From an uncultured Oscillospiraceae bacterium (lineage in GTDB: Bacteria > Bacillota > Clostridia > Oscillospirales > Oscillospiraceae): a stretch of DNA of 40,868 nt. Under the pieces are notes generated by a model. That model ran no database searches. It saw nothing but the letters and a program-made list of their open reading frames with translations, and was not told the DNA's origin. The stretch covers positions 1-40,868 of the forward strand of contig CANRHH010000023.1 in assembly GCA_947630375.1 (NCBI GenBank). Reading direction: 5' to 3'. The position numbers were made by a program, and so were the translations under genes. How positions within the stretch are numbered: the first letter of the stretch is position 1; every line of letters starts with the position of its first letter. This document shows, one piece after another, positions 31,805-39,810 of this stretch.

Positions 31805-32551
31805 ATGGCAGTCGTATTTGAGAGAACCAAGCTTTTGACCGACAAGCAGTTCCACTACTGCCCCGGCTGCAACCACGGCATTATCCACCGGCTGGTGGCA
31901 GAGGCCTTGGATGAGCTGAATCTGGACGGCAATGTGGTGGGCGTGGCCCCTGTGGGCTGCTCCGTCTTTGCCTATGACTATTTTAACTGCGACATGTTCG
32001 AGGCTGCCCACGGCCGCGCGCCCGCTGTGGCTACCGGCATCAAGCGCGCCAAGCCGGATACCCTGGTCTTTACCTATCAGGGCGACGGAGACCTGGCCTC
32101 CATCGGTACCGCCGAGGTGGTCCATGCGGCCCACCGGGGCGAGAAGATCAGCACCATCTTCGTCAACAACGCCATCTACGGCATGACCGGCGGCCAGATG
32201 GCCCCCACCACGCTGATCGGCCAGCGGACCACCACCTCCCCCTATGGGCGGGATGAGGACTGGTGCGGCGCGCCGATCAAGATGTGCGAGATGCTCGCCG
32301 CGGTCCCCGACTCCTATTATATCGAGCGCTGCGCCGTGAACAACAACGCCAACATCCTCAAGTGCAAGAAGGCCATCAAGAAAGCGTTCCAGTATCAGCT
32401 GGAAGGGAAGGGCTTCTGCATGGTCGAGGTGCTCTCCACCTGCCCCACCAACTGGGGCCTGAGCCCGGTGGAGGCCATGAAGTGGCTGGAGGACAACATG
32501 ATCCCGTATTATCCGCTGGGTGTGTATAAAGACAAGGGGGCTTCGAAATAA
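31805..32551 (+). CDS. 2-oxoacid:ferredoxin oxidoreductase beta subunit, TPP-binding
   Basis: A 248-residue subunit with the thiamine diphosphate site GDGDLASIGTAEVVHAA (about 94-110) through NNAIYGMTGGQMAPTT (about 120-135), and CPGCNHG near the N terminus, whose cysteines help bind an iron-sulfur cluster in the family. It forms the catalytic centre with the alpha chain. It starts one base after the alpha stop. A GGAGGGACTTTG run before the ATG is the ribosome binding site. Confidence 0.9.
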   Translation: MAVVFERTKLLTDKQFHYCPGCNHGIIHRLVAEALDELNLDGNVVGVAPVGCSVFAYDYFNCDMFEAAHGRAPAVATGIKRAKPDTLVFTYQGDGDLASIGTAEVVHAAHRGEKISTIFVNNAIYGMTGGQMAPTTLIGQRTTTSPYGRDEDWCGAPIKMCEMLAAVPDSYYIERCAVNNNANILKCKKAIKKAFQYQLEGKGFCMVEVLSTCPTNWGLSPVEAMKWLEDNMIPYYPLGVYKDKGASK

Positions 32552-32552
32552 A

Positions 32553-33089
32553 ATGATGAAACAGTTTATTTTCGCGGGCTTCGGCGGCCAGGGCATGCTG
32601 CTGATCGGCAAATTCCTGGCCATGGCCTGCATGCTGGACGGCAAGCATGTCTCCTGGCTCCCCTCCTATGGCCCTGAGATGCGCGGCGGCACTGCCAACT
32701 GCTCCGTCATTGTCAGCGACGAGCCGGTGGGTTCCCCTATGGTAGACAAGGCGGACGCCATTGTGGCTATGAACCTGCCCTCCATGGATAAGTTTGAGCC
32801 CCATGTGAAGCCCGGCGGCCTGCTGGTGGTGAACAGCTCCCTGATCGAGCGCAAGGCGGCCCGGACGGATATCGACGTGGTCTACTGTGACGCCACCCAT
32901 ATCGCCGAGGCGGTGGGCAACCCCAAGGGGGCCAACGTGGCCATCCTGGGCGCCATGATGGCCAAAGAGAACGTGGTGAGCACCGAAAAGATGCTGGAGG
33001 CCATCCGCATTGAGCTGGGCGAGCGCAAGGCCAGGTTCTTGGAGGGCAACAAGCTGGCTCTCTTCGCCGGCATGGAAGCGGTCAAATAA
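32553..33089 (+). CDS. 2-oxoacid:ferredoxin oxidoreductase gamma subunit
   Basis: A 178-residue subunit with FAGFGGQGMLLIGKFLA (6-22) and LPSYGPEMRGGTANCSVIVS (about 39-58), signatures of the gamma chain that contacts CoA. ATG 32553 is directly followed by a second ATG; either may be used, with AAGGGGG upstream. It is the last gene of the operon; a hairpin array follows. Confidence 0.9.
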   Translation: MMKQFIFAGFGGQGMLLIGKFLAMACMLDGKHVSWLPSYGPEMRGGTANCSVIVSDEPVGSPMVDKADAIVAMNLPSMDKFEPHVKPGGLLVVNSSLIERKAARTDIDVVYCDATHIAEAVGNPKGANVAILGAMMAKENVVSTEKMLEAIRIELGERKARFLEGNKLALFAGMEAVK

Positions 33090-33109
33090 GAAAAAATGAA
33101 TAACACGCA

Positions 33110-33318
33110 AGGGCCGGGTTTTAACCCGGCCCTCAAGGTGAAGACAAAGGGTCTTCACCTTGAGGCCTTATGCAAGAGCATTCAAAAATGCTCTTGCATA
33201 AGGTTGGATTGAACGCAGAAAGAGGGCTCCCGCCCCCTCTCTGCGCTCTTCCCCTGCATATCTATACATTGCCGATAAGTTTGTCTACAGTCTGAGGGCC
33301 GGGTTTTAACCCGGCCCT
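33110..33318. repeat. Array of five consecutive hairpins framed by a duplicated 24-base palindrome
   Basis: In 209 bases: a 24-base palindrome AGGGCCGGGTT/AACCCGGCCCT with TT-centre (33110-33133); a 15-base perfect stem CCTCAAGGTGAAGAC with loop AAAGG (33131-33165); a 17-base perfect stem CCTTATGCAAGAGCATT with loop CAAA (33166-33203); a stem GCAGAAAGAGGG against CCCTCTCTGC (33216-33244); about 50 unstructured bases; and an identical copy of the 24-base palindrome (33295-33318). None ends in a classic T run. The array separates the oxidoreductase operon from the glycosyltransferase gene and holds no gene. Confidence 0.85.
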
Positions 33319-33358
33319 TGTTGCATCGTGATGCTCCTCCGGTTTTCGGCGTGGTCTC

Positions 33359-33387
33359 TTGTAATAACCGGGGGAATAGGCTATAAT
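33359..33387 (+). promoter_or_regulatory. Promoter of the glycosyltransferase gene
   Basis: TTGTAA at 33359-33364, a 17-base spacer and TATAAT at 33382-33387, 36 bases before the start codon. Confidence 0.8.
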
Positions 33388-33423
33388 AAAAATAATCTTT
33401 AGAAAATGCAGGAGAGACGCGCC

Positions 33424-34815
33424 ATGAACGAGCACAAGGTCTGCCTCATCAACGATTCCTTTCCCCCCGTGATCGACGGGGTGTCCAACGCGGTGGTCAA
33501 TTATGGCCGGATCATCACCCAGAACCACGGCGCCGCTGCGGTGGTGACGCCTTATTACCCCGGCGCGGACGACGCCGCCTTTCCCTTCCCGGTGCTGCGC
33601 TATCCCAGCTTGGACATGACCAAGGCGGTGGGCTACCGGGCGGGGATGCCCTTCGCTCCGGAGCTGATGCGGAAGCTGGAGGGGATGGAATTTGACGTGA
33701 TTCACAGCCACTGTCCCATCACCTCCGCCATGCTGGCCCGGGCCCTGCGGGACCGGATCAACGCGCCGGTGGTGCTCACGTATCACACCAAGTTTGATAT
33801 CGACATTGCCAACGCTGTCCGCTCCAAGCTGCTGCGGGAGGAGGCCGCCCACCTCCTGGTGCAGAATATCGCCGCCTGTGACGAGGTCTGGACCGTCAGC
33901 CGGGGCGCGGGGGAGAACCTGCGCAAGCTGGGCTATGAGGGGGACTATATCGTCATGCCCAACGGAGTGGATCTGCCCCGGGGCCGGGTCCCCGACGCGC
34001 TGATCGCCCAGGTCACGGAGGGCTTTGACCTGCCCGCGGGGGTGCCGGTGTTCCTGTTCGTGGGCCGGATGATGTGGTATAAAGGCATCCGCATCATTTT
34101 GGACGCCCTGAAGGCCCTCTCGGAGAGCGGGCAGGCGTTTCGCATGGTCTTCGTGGGCGGCGGAGGCGACAAGGAGGAAATCCAGACCTATACCGCCGGT
34201 TTAGGGCTGGAGGACCGGGTCTTTTTTGCCGAGCCCATCCACGACCGGGAGCTGATCCGGGCCTGGTACTGCCGGGCGGATCTGTTTCTGTTCCCCTCCA
34301 CCTTTGACACCAACGGCCTGGTGGTCCGGGAGGCGGCGGCCTGCGGCCTGGCCAGCGTTTTAGTGGAGGGCAGCTGCGCCGCCGAGGATGTGACCGACGG
34401 GGCGACGGGCTTTTTGATCCAGGAGAACGCGGAGAGCATGGCCGCCATGCTCCGGGAGCTGTGCGTTTCTATGCCCGCTGTGAAACAGGTGGGGCAGATG
34501 GCCCAGAAGGAGATCTATGTTTCCTGGGAGGAGGCAGTGGCCCGGGCCTGGGAGCGCTACGGCGTAGTGACGGAAAACTACCGCCTGGGCTGTTATCCGG
34601 CCCACGACAAGCTCACCGACAACCTGGTGCACAGCCTGGCCCAGACCATGGATGTGCTGGGCCGGGCCCAGGAGAAGCGGCAGCAGGCCATCAGCGAGCT
34701 GGAGAACAGCGTGGATGAGCTGAAGGACGAGTTGAAAGAGGAATTGGACGACGGCCGCCGCCGGATGAGGGAGCACTTAGAGGAGCTGACCCAGCGGCTG
34801 GACCGGTTCCTGTGA
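33424..34815 (+). CDS. GT4-family glycosyltransferase with C-terminal coiled coil
   Basis: A 463-residue enzyme with the two-domain GT-B fold. FPPVIDGVSNAVVNY near the start, HSHCPIT, TYHTKFDID, MPNGVDL in the middle, FLFVGRMMWYKG, and TNGLVVREAAACGLASVL in the nucleotide-sugar site. Similar enzymes transfer glucose or mannose to diacylglycerol lipids. After about residue 400 comes a region unlike the catalytic fold, ending with a charged coiled coil (ELENSVDELKDELKEELDDG) of about 50 residues, perhaps for membrane contact or self-assembly. ATG 33424 has AGGAGAG upstream; the ATG six codons earlier has none. Acceptor unknown. Confidence 0.82.
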   Translation: MNEHKVCLINDSFPPVIDGVSNAVVNYGRIITQNHGAAAVVTPYYPGADDAAFPFPVLRYPSLDMTKAVGYRAGMPFAPELMRKLEGMEFDVIHSHCPITSAMLARALRDRINAPVVLTYHTKFDIDIANAVRSKLLREEAAHLLVQNIAACDEVWTVSRGAGENLRKLGYEGDYIVMPNGVDLPRGRVPDALIAQVTEGFDLPAGVPVFLFVGRMMWYKGIRIILDALKALSESGQAFRMVFVGGGGDKEEIQTYTAGLGLEDRVFFAEPIHDRELIRAWYCRADLFLFPSTFDTNGLVVREAAACGLASVLVEGSCAAEDVTDGATGFLIQENAESMAAMLRELCVSMPAVKQVGQMAQKEIYVSWEEAVARAWERYGVVTENYRLGCYPAHDKLTDNLVHSLAQTMDVLGRAQEKRQQAISELENSVDELKDELKEELDDGRRRMREHLEELTQRLDRFL

Positions 34816-34822
34816 TAAAACG

Positions 34823-34853
34823 AAAGCCGGTGAGGGAAAACTTCACCGGCTTT
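34823..34853 (+). terminator. Hairpin after the glycosyltransferase gene
   Basis: AAAGCCGGTGA and TCACCGGCTTT form an 11-base perfect stem eight bases after the stop. The T tail is short (TTTG), so it is a weaker terminator than others in the window. Confidence 0.65.
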
Positions 34854-34994
34854 GCCGCCATAAAATGCTGTCCCGCAACCGCCGGTTGACAGATTTCCAG
34901 CCGGCCTTGGTGGACGGCAACCGCAAAATAGGCTAAGATATTTTCAGCGGCGGGCGCAGAGAGCCGTCGACAGATCCGACCGGAGGAAAGAAAC

Positions 34995-35966
34995 ATGATC
35001 TTAGCAGACAAAATAATGAATTTGAGGAAAAAGAACGGCTGGTCCCAGGAGGAGCTGGCGGAGAAAATGCAGGTGTCCCGGCAGGCCGTTTCCAAGTGGG
35101 AGGGCGCGCAGACCGTGCCGGATCTGGAGAAGATCCTGGCCCTGAGCAGGCTCTTCGGCGTCACGACGGATTATCTCCTCAAGGACGAGATCGAGGACGA
35201 GGAGCTGACGGACGAACCGGACCGGGCACCTGTCAAACGGGTCTCTCTCGCCCTCGCCAACGAGTTCCTGGACTGGAGAGAGCAGGCGGCCAAACGCATT
35301 GCCGCGGGAACCTTCTTATGTATCATCGCCGTGATCCCGCTGCTTCTCCTGGCTGCCGCTACGGAAAAACTCCCCGAAAATTTGGCCGCCGGGCTGGGGC
35401 TTGTCATGCTGCTGGTCTTGGTCGCCGCCGCCGTGGCGATCTTCGTCTCCTGCGGGTTCAAAAATACCCCTTTCGAGTTTATCGACAAGGAGCCCTTTGA
35501 AACAGAGTACGGCGTGGACGGCATGGTGAAGGAAAAGGAGAAGGCATACCGGCCCGCCTATGCAAAAACCAATCTTATCGCTACCTGCCTGTGCGTCCTC
35601 TCTCCGGTCCCGCTTTTTGGTGGGATGGTCACGGAAAAAGAGGCTTTTATGGTGGTCGTGCTGACAGTCACCCTGCTTTTGGCGGGGATCGGGGCCGCCC
35701 TCTTTATCCTGGCCGGCGTCCGCTGGGCCAGTATGCAGAAGCTCTTGAAGGAGGGGGACTACGCTCTTCGGAATCAGAGAAAGAGCCGTGTCAAGGAGAC
35801 GGTCTCCACGGTCTACTGGCTGTGCGCCACCGCCGTGTATCTGGGCTGGAGCTTTTTGACCAGAGCCTGGGAGAGCACCTGGGTCGTCTGGCCTATCGCG
35901 GGGATCCTGTTCGCCGTTGTCATGTGCCTGTGCAATCTGGTCCTGGACTGGGAGAAACAAGAATAA
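34995..35966 (+). CDS. XRE-family helix-turn-helix regulator with membrane domain
   Basis: A 323-residue protein. Residues 1-65 are a Cro/cI-type helix-turn-helix (WSQEELAEKMQVSRQAVSKWE, broken here; then DLEKILALSRLFGVTTDYLL). A short acidic linker and a soluble part follow, then hydrophobic segments at about 100-120, 130-150, 195-215, 220-240, 275-290 and 300-315. This joins a DNA-binding head to a membrane sensor, as in some stress regulators of Clostridia. GGAGGAAAG precedes ATG 34995. No target is visible, but the next operon (minus strand) is an ABC exporter pair. The gene ends at a bidirectional terminator. Confidence 0.82.
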   Translation: MILADKIMNLRKKNGWSQEELAEKMQVSRQAVSKWEGAQTVPDLEKILALSRLFGVTTDYLLKDEIEDEELTDEPDRAPVKRVSLALANEFLDWREQAAKRIAAGTFLCIIAVIPLLLLAAATEKLPENLAAGLGLVMLLVLVAAAVAIFVSCGFKNTPFEFIDKEPFETEYGVDGMVKEKEKAYRPAYAKTNLIATCLCVLSPVPLFGGMVTEKEAFMVVVLTVTLLLAGIGAALFILAGVRWASMQKLLKEGDYALRNQRKSRVKETVSTVYWLCATAVYLGWSFLTRAWESTWVVWPIAGILFAVVMCLCNLVLDWEKQE

Positions 35967-35977
35967 GAACGAATGAA

Positions 35978-36018
35978 AAGGGCTTGCAGCAAAACCACAC
36001 GTTTTGCTGCAAGCCCTT
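35978..36018. terminator. Bidirectional terminator, 18-base perfect stem
   Basis: AAGGGCTTGCAGCAAAAC and its exact complement with CACAC loop between the convergent XRE and ABC genes; T/A-rich ends on both sides. It overlaps the last codons of the ABC gene. Confidence 0.85.
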
Positions 36019-37903
36019 ATTCGGTATAATACTGGGCCTGGGCGTGCCAGAGAGCGGCGTATTTGCCCGCCCCGTCGGCCAGGAGGCTCTCATGGGTCCC
36101 TTGCTGGACGATCTGCCCCCGGTCAAAAACCAGGATCTCGTCGCAGAAACGGCAGGAGCTGAGCCGGTGGCTGATATAGACGGAGGTCCGGTCCCCGGAG
36201 ATGTCGTTGAATTTGGCGTAGATCTCCGCCTCGGCCATGGGGTCCAGGGCGGCGGTGGGCTCGTCCAGAATGATAAACGGCGCGTCCTTGTACAGGGCCC
36301 GGGCGATGGCGATCTTCTGGGCCTCGCCGCCGGAGATCTCCACGCCCTCGCCGTCATAATCCCTGTACAGCTGGGTGTCCAGGCCCTGGGGCATGGCCGC
36401 CAGCCGCTCACCAAAGCCCGCGTCCGTCAGGGCCTTTCGGACCTTGGCCTCGTCGTACTCTGTGCTACCCGCCACATTGGCCCCCAGAGGCTGGGAGAGC
36501 AGCTGGAAGTCCTGAAACACCACGGAGAAGATGCCCATGTAGTCGTGGTAGTTATACTTGCGGATGTCGATGCCGTTGAGGAGGATCTGCCCCTCCTGGG
36601 GGTCGTAGAGACGGCAGAGAAGCTTGATGAAGGTGGTCTTGCCGGAGCCGTTCTCGCCCACAATGGCCAGGCGGGAGCCAACCTTGAACTTCACGCTGAC
36701 GTGGCGCAGAGCCCAGGTGTCGGAGCCGGGGTATTTGAAAGATACGTCCTGAAATTCCACCTCATACTGCCGGTCGGACCGCTTTTCCGTCGTGAGCGTC
36801 CCCTGGTACATGGCGTTGGGGATGTCCAAAAACGCAAAGGTCCGCTGAATATAGCGGGTGGTGCTCCGCAGATTCATCAGTTCCTTCAGCAGCACCCCCA
36901 CACTGCCGGTGAGGGCGGTGACCGCCCCAATGTACTGGGTAGCCATGCCTACGCCGAAGGCTCCGGCCCAGGCCTCCAGGCACACATACAGATACACCGC
37001 GCCGGTAGTCAGGGCAGAGAGGGCCGCTGCCGCCGCCCGCATCAATCCGCCCTTTCCAGCCTCGATCTTCGCTATAGGGCCGTCGACGGAAAAAGCGTGA
37101 TCGCCGGACATATAGTGCCGCACGATGGCCTGTTGGTTGTATATCCGAATATCCAGCGCCCGGGCGATGGACTCGGCGCCGCAGGTCAGAAAGCCAAACG
37201 CTCCGAAGATCCGGTTGCCCTGGGTGGCCGCATCGGACACGGCCTCGGCGCTGAGAGCGTCGCCCACCTTGCCCTGGAGCCAGGGGGCCAGAACCGAGGG
37301 CACCAGAATGGCCAGCCCCAGGGCCAGCAGGCCCACCGGGCCGTCCAGCAGGGCCAGCGGGCCGGTGACGGCGGGGGCAGGCGTCAGGAACAGCCCTGCG
37401 CACAGGGCCACGGCACTGATCATGCCCACCGCTGCCTGTACCAGCGTCTCAAAGAAGTGGGGGACGTTGATAAGGCCATAACCGGCCCAGTTCTCGTTCT
37501 GCCGGATCTGGGCCAGCCGGTCGGCGGTCTCCTGCTTCTCCAGCTCGGCAAAGTCCATGTGCAGCAGCTTGTCCTTGTAGATGCTGCTGTAATGATAGTA
37601 ATGGGTCTGTTTCCGGGCGTTTTTCCAGCACTTGGTCAGATGCTGGAGAAGGGTCAGGGCCCCTGTCACCGCCACGGCAATGACGACCCAGCGCCAGAGG
37701 ACGTCGGCCCGCCGGGCCCCAGCCAGCTCATCGATGATGCGTGCGGAGAAGATCACCGCCGCATAGGGCGTCACGGCGGACACCACAGAGTTTATCCCCA
37801 TGGACAGGAACACCCTTGGCGTGTAACGCTCCAACAGCCGAACCGAACGCAGGAAGATCTGCCATGTCTGCCGCCACGTCACAGTTTCCGGTTCTTTCTT
37901 CAT
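36017..37903 (-). CDS. ABC exporter half-transporter (permease-ATPase), second gene
   Basis: A 628-residue protein: six membrane helices in about 1-330 and a nucleotide-binding domain with Walker A GENGSGKTT (about 410), signature ISGGEAQ and Walker B FIILDEPTAALDP near 540, with H-loop ISHRLSS. The catalytic glutamate after Walker B is present. It pairs with the gene at 37903-39714, with which it overlaps (TGATG), so the two form a heterodimeric exporter. ATG 37903 has GGGAGGG upstream; a TTG one codon earlier is not needed. No peptidase domain is present, so it is not a bacteriocin-processing exporter. Cargo unknown, a drug or peptide by family. Confidence 0.88.
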   Translation of the reverse strand: MKKEPETVTWRQTWQIFLRSVRLLERYTPRVFLSMGINSVVSAVTPYAAVIFSARIIDELAGARRADVLWRWVVIAVAVTGALTLLQHLTKCWKNARKQTHYYHYSSIYKDKLLHMDFAELEKQETADRLAQIRQNENWAGYGLINVPHFFETLVQAAVGMISAVALCAGLFLTPAPAVTGPLALLDGPVGLLALGLAILVPSVLAPWLQGKVGDALSAEAVSDAATQGNRIFGAFGFLTCGAESIARALDIRIYNQQAIVRHYMSGDHAFSVDGPIAKIEAGKGGLMRAAAAALSALTTGAVYLYVCLEAWAGAFGVGMATQYIGAVTALTGSVGVLLKELMNLRSTTRYIQRTFAFLDIPNAMYQGTLTTEKRSDRQYEVEFQDVSFKYPGSDTWALRHVSVKFKVGSRLAIVGENGSGKTTFIKLLCRLYDPQEGQILLNGIDIRKYNYHDYMGIFSVVFQDFQLLSQPLGANVAGSTEYDEAKVRKALTDAGFGERLAAMPQGLDTQLYRDYDGEGVEISGGEAQKIAIARALYKDAPFIILDEPTAALDPMAEAEIYAKFNDISGDRTSVYISHRLSSCRFCDEILVFDRGQIVQQGTHESLLADGAGKYAALWHAQAQYYTE

Positions 37904-39714
37904 CAAAAGACCCTCCCCTCCCGGTAGTACCGGCTCTGGATCTCGAACAGGTCCGCGTACCCGCCGCCCTGGGCCAGCAGGCTCTCATGGGTGCCCTCCT
38001 CGGCGATTTGACCGTCTGCCAGGAACAGGATCCGGTCGCAGAAGCGGGTGGAGGCCAGCCGGTGGGAGATAAACACGGAGGTCTTGTTCGCCGTCATATC
38101 GTTGTATTTCAGATAGATGTCGTTTTCCGCCAGAGGGTCCAGGGCTGCGGTGGGCTCGTCCAGGATCAGCATCGGCCCGTCCTTATAGAGCGCCCTGGCC
38201 AGCATCAGCCGCTGGGTCTGCCCACCGGACAGCTCCACCCCGTCCAGATAGACCTTCCGGCCCACATGGGTATCCATGCCCTGGGGCAGTTTTTGTACTG
38301 CCTCCGCGAGGCCCGCCTTCTCCAGGCAGCGCGCCACCTTTTCCCGATCAATGCCGTCCACCGCCTGGGCCACGCTCTGCGCCACCGTGATGTCCAATTC
38401 CGAAAAGTCCTGAAACACGGCGGAGAACAGCTTATAGTATTCCCGCCGGTTGAACTGCCGCACGTCCACGCCGTTAAAGAGCACCCGGCCCTCGGTGGGG
38501 TCCAGGAAGCCGCACAGCAGCTTCACCAGGGTAGTCTTGCCCGCGCCGTTGAGGCCCACGACGGCCAGCTTTTCCCCGGGGCGGATGGTCAGGTCAAGGC
38601 TCTTGATGGTGTCGCTCTGTGCGCCGGGATAGCGGTAGCTGACATGCTCCAGCGTGAGCTGGCAGCCGCGGGAGACGTCCGGGATGGGCGCGCCGCCCTC
38701 GAAGGGGAACGGCTCCGGCCAGTCCAGATACTCCCGCACCCGGGAGACGTCCAGACACTCCCTGTGCATATCGGCGCAGTTTTCCAATATGCCGGTGACC
38801 CAGGCGGTGAAGCCGGTGACCGCCGTGAAGTACAGCAGGAACCGGGAGGCGGACAGCTCCCCGGCCAGGGCCATGCGGATGAGGAAGAAATAGGCCAGGC
38901 CGTTTCGCGCCACGGTGAGCAGCGCGTCCGCCAGCTTCCCGGAAAACCGGACCCGCTCCTGCCGGGCACAGAAATCCTCGCGCTGCTTCAGGATGCCGGC
39001 CAGCACCCCGTCCAGCCACGCCCCCAGGCCGAAGATGCGGATGTCCTTGGCGACCTTGACGGACTTTTCCTTTTCGATGATGTAATCTGTCTTCTTCCAG
39101 AGGGATGTCAGCTCCGGCTCATGGGCATGCTCCCAGTTTTGCACCCGGATGGTGGCGAAAAAGCTGAGCACCGCCGTTGCCGTCACCACCGCCATCAGCC
39201 GCCCGTCCAGGTCCCGCAGCAGCAGGAGGTAGATGAAAAAGCCCAGAAGATTGCCCAGAAGATCGGTCAGGGTATCCCAGATGTGTTCGGTGGCAGCGTA
39301 GTTACCATCGGTTGCCTCATAGGCTTTCTCTTTCAGGGTCATGGCCGCCGGGTCGAGGAGGTTGGGATAGGAGGTGGTGCAGCCCTTATCGGTCATATCC
39401 ATAACGAGGCAGGTGCGCACATCGATGCGGGCGTACATGGTCCCTGCGTCCACATAGGCGATGGCACCCGCCAGCAACAGCAGCGCCAGGGTGAAAAAGC
39501 CTACTGTCCCCAGCAGCTCCCCCAGAGGGGCGGCGGTCTCCACCTTCTCCAGGATGCCCGGCGCGATGAGGAGCTGGGCCAGGCTCTGGGCGGTGTACAG
39601 GGCCGCCAGCAGCAGGCACGCCAGCGGCACCCGCTTCCGGGTCCGCCACGCCCGGCCCAGCATCCAGCCCAGACAGCTGAACGTTCCGTATTTGGGTTTC
39701 TCTTTTCCTTTCAT
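37903..39714 (-). CDS. ABC exporter half-transporter (permease-ATPase), first gene
   Basis: A 603-residue protein: six membrane helices in about 1-310 and an ATPase domain with Walker A GLNGAGKTT (about 375), signature LSGGQTQRLMLARAL and Walker B MLILDEPTAALDP with H-loop ISHRLAS. ATG 39714 has AGGTGAG upstream. It is the first gene of the exporter operon; a kinase and a LytTR regulator lie upstream on the same strand behind a hairpin, suggesting that they control it. Confidence 0.88.
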   Translation of the reverse strand: MKGKEKPKYGTFSCLGWMLGRAWRTRKRVPLACLLLAALYTAQSLAQLLIAPGILEKVETAAPLGELLGTVGFFTLALLLLAGAIAYVDAGTMYARIDVRTCLVMDMTDKGCTTSYPNLLDPAAMTLKEKAYEATDGNYAATEHIWDTLTDLLGNLLGFFIYLLLLRDLDGRLMAVVTATAVLSFFATIRVQNWEHAHEPELTSLWKKTDYIIEKEKSVKVAKDIRIFGLGAWLDGVLAGILKQREDFCARQERVRFSGKLADALLTVARNGLAYFFLIRMALAGELSASRFLLYFTAVTGFTAWVTGILENCADMHRECLDVSRVREYLDWPEPFPFEGGAPIPDVSRGCQLTLEHVSYRYPGAQSDTIKSLDLTIRPGEKLAVVGLNGAGKTTLVKLLCGFLDPTEGRVLFNGVDVRQFNRREYYKLFSAVFQDFSELDITVAQSVAQAVDGIDREKVARCLEKAGLAEAVQKLPQGMDTHVGRKVYLDGVELSGGQTQRLMLARALYKDGPMLILDEPTAALDPLAENDIYLKYNDMTANKTSVFISHRLASTRFCDRILFLADGQIAEEGTHESLLAQGGGYADLFEIQSRYYREGRVF

Positions 39715-39750
39715 TCTTATCTCACCTCGTGAGCATACCGTACCACAAAA

Positions 39751-39780
39751 ATTCGTCCCCGCGTCATTCCGGGGACGAAT
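39751..39780 (-). terminator. Terminator after the kinase gene
   Basis: On the minus strand ATTCGTCCCCG and CGGGGACGAAT pair (11 bases) and TTTTTG follows. It lies 31 bases after the kinase stop and 36 bases before the exporter start, and overlaps the 21-base repeats. Confidence 0.75.
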
Positions 39781-39801
39781 CGTCGTTTTCGGGGGATGAA
39801 T
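39760..39801 (-). promoter_or_regulatory. Candidate LytTR operator: two direct repeats at 21-base period
   Basis: On the minus strand two copies follow each other: ATTCATCCCCCGAAAACGACG (39801-39781, last base omitted would still match) and ATTCGTCCCCGGAATGACGCG (39780-39760), matching at about 14 of 21 places, best at ATTCRTCCCC. LytTR proteins bind two short direct repeats about two helical turns apart, and such a regulator is encoded just upstream. I see no clear -35/-10 pair between the repeats and the exporter start. Confidence 0.45.
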
Positions 39802-39810
39802 TGCAGGTTC

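Noticed and set aside
33110-33318. CRISPR array
   Set aside because: The repeats are palindromes of different sequence; only one unit occurs twice, there is no regular spacer pattern and no cas gene.
36017-39714. Bacteriocin-processing exporter
   Set aside because: Neither half-transporter has a C39 peptidase domain and no leader-type precursor peptide was found nearby.
35591-39732. Two very long plus-strand frames opposite the ABC exporter genes
   Set aside because: The minus strand holds complete Walker A, signature and Walker B motifs; the plus frames reflect codon bias only.
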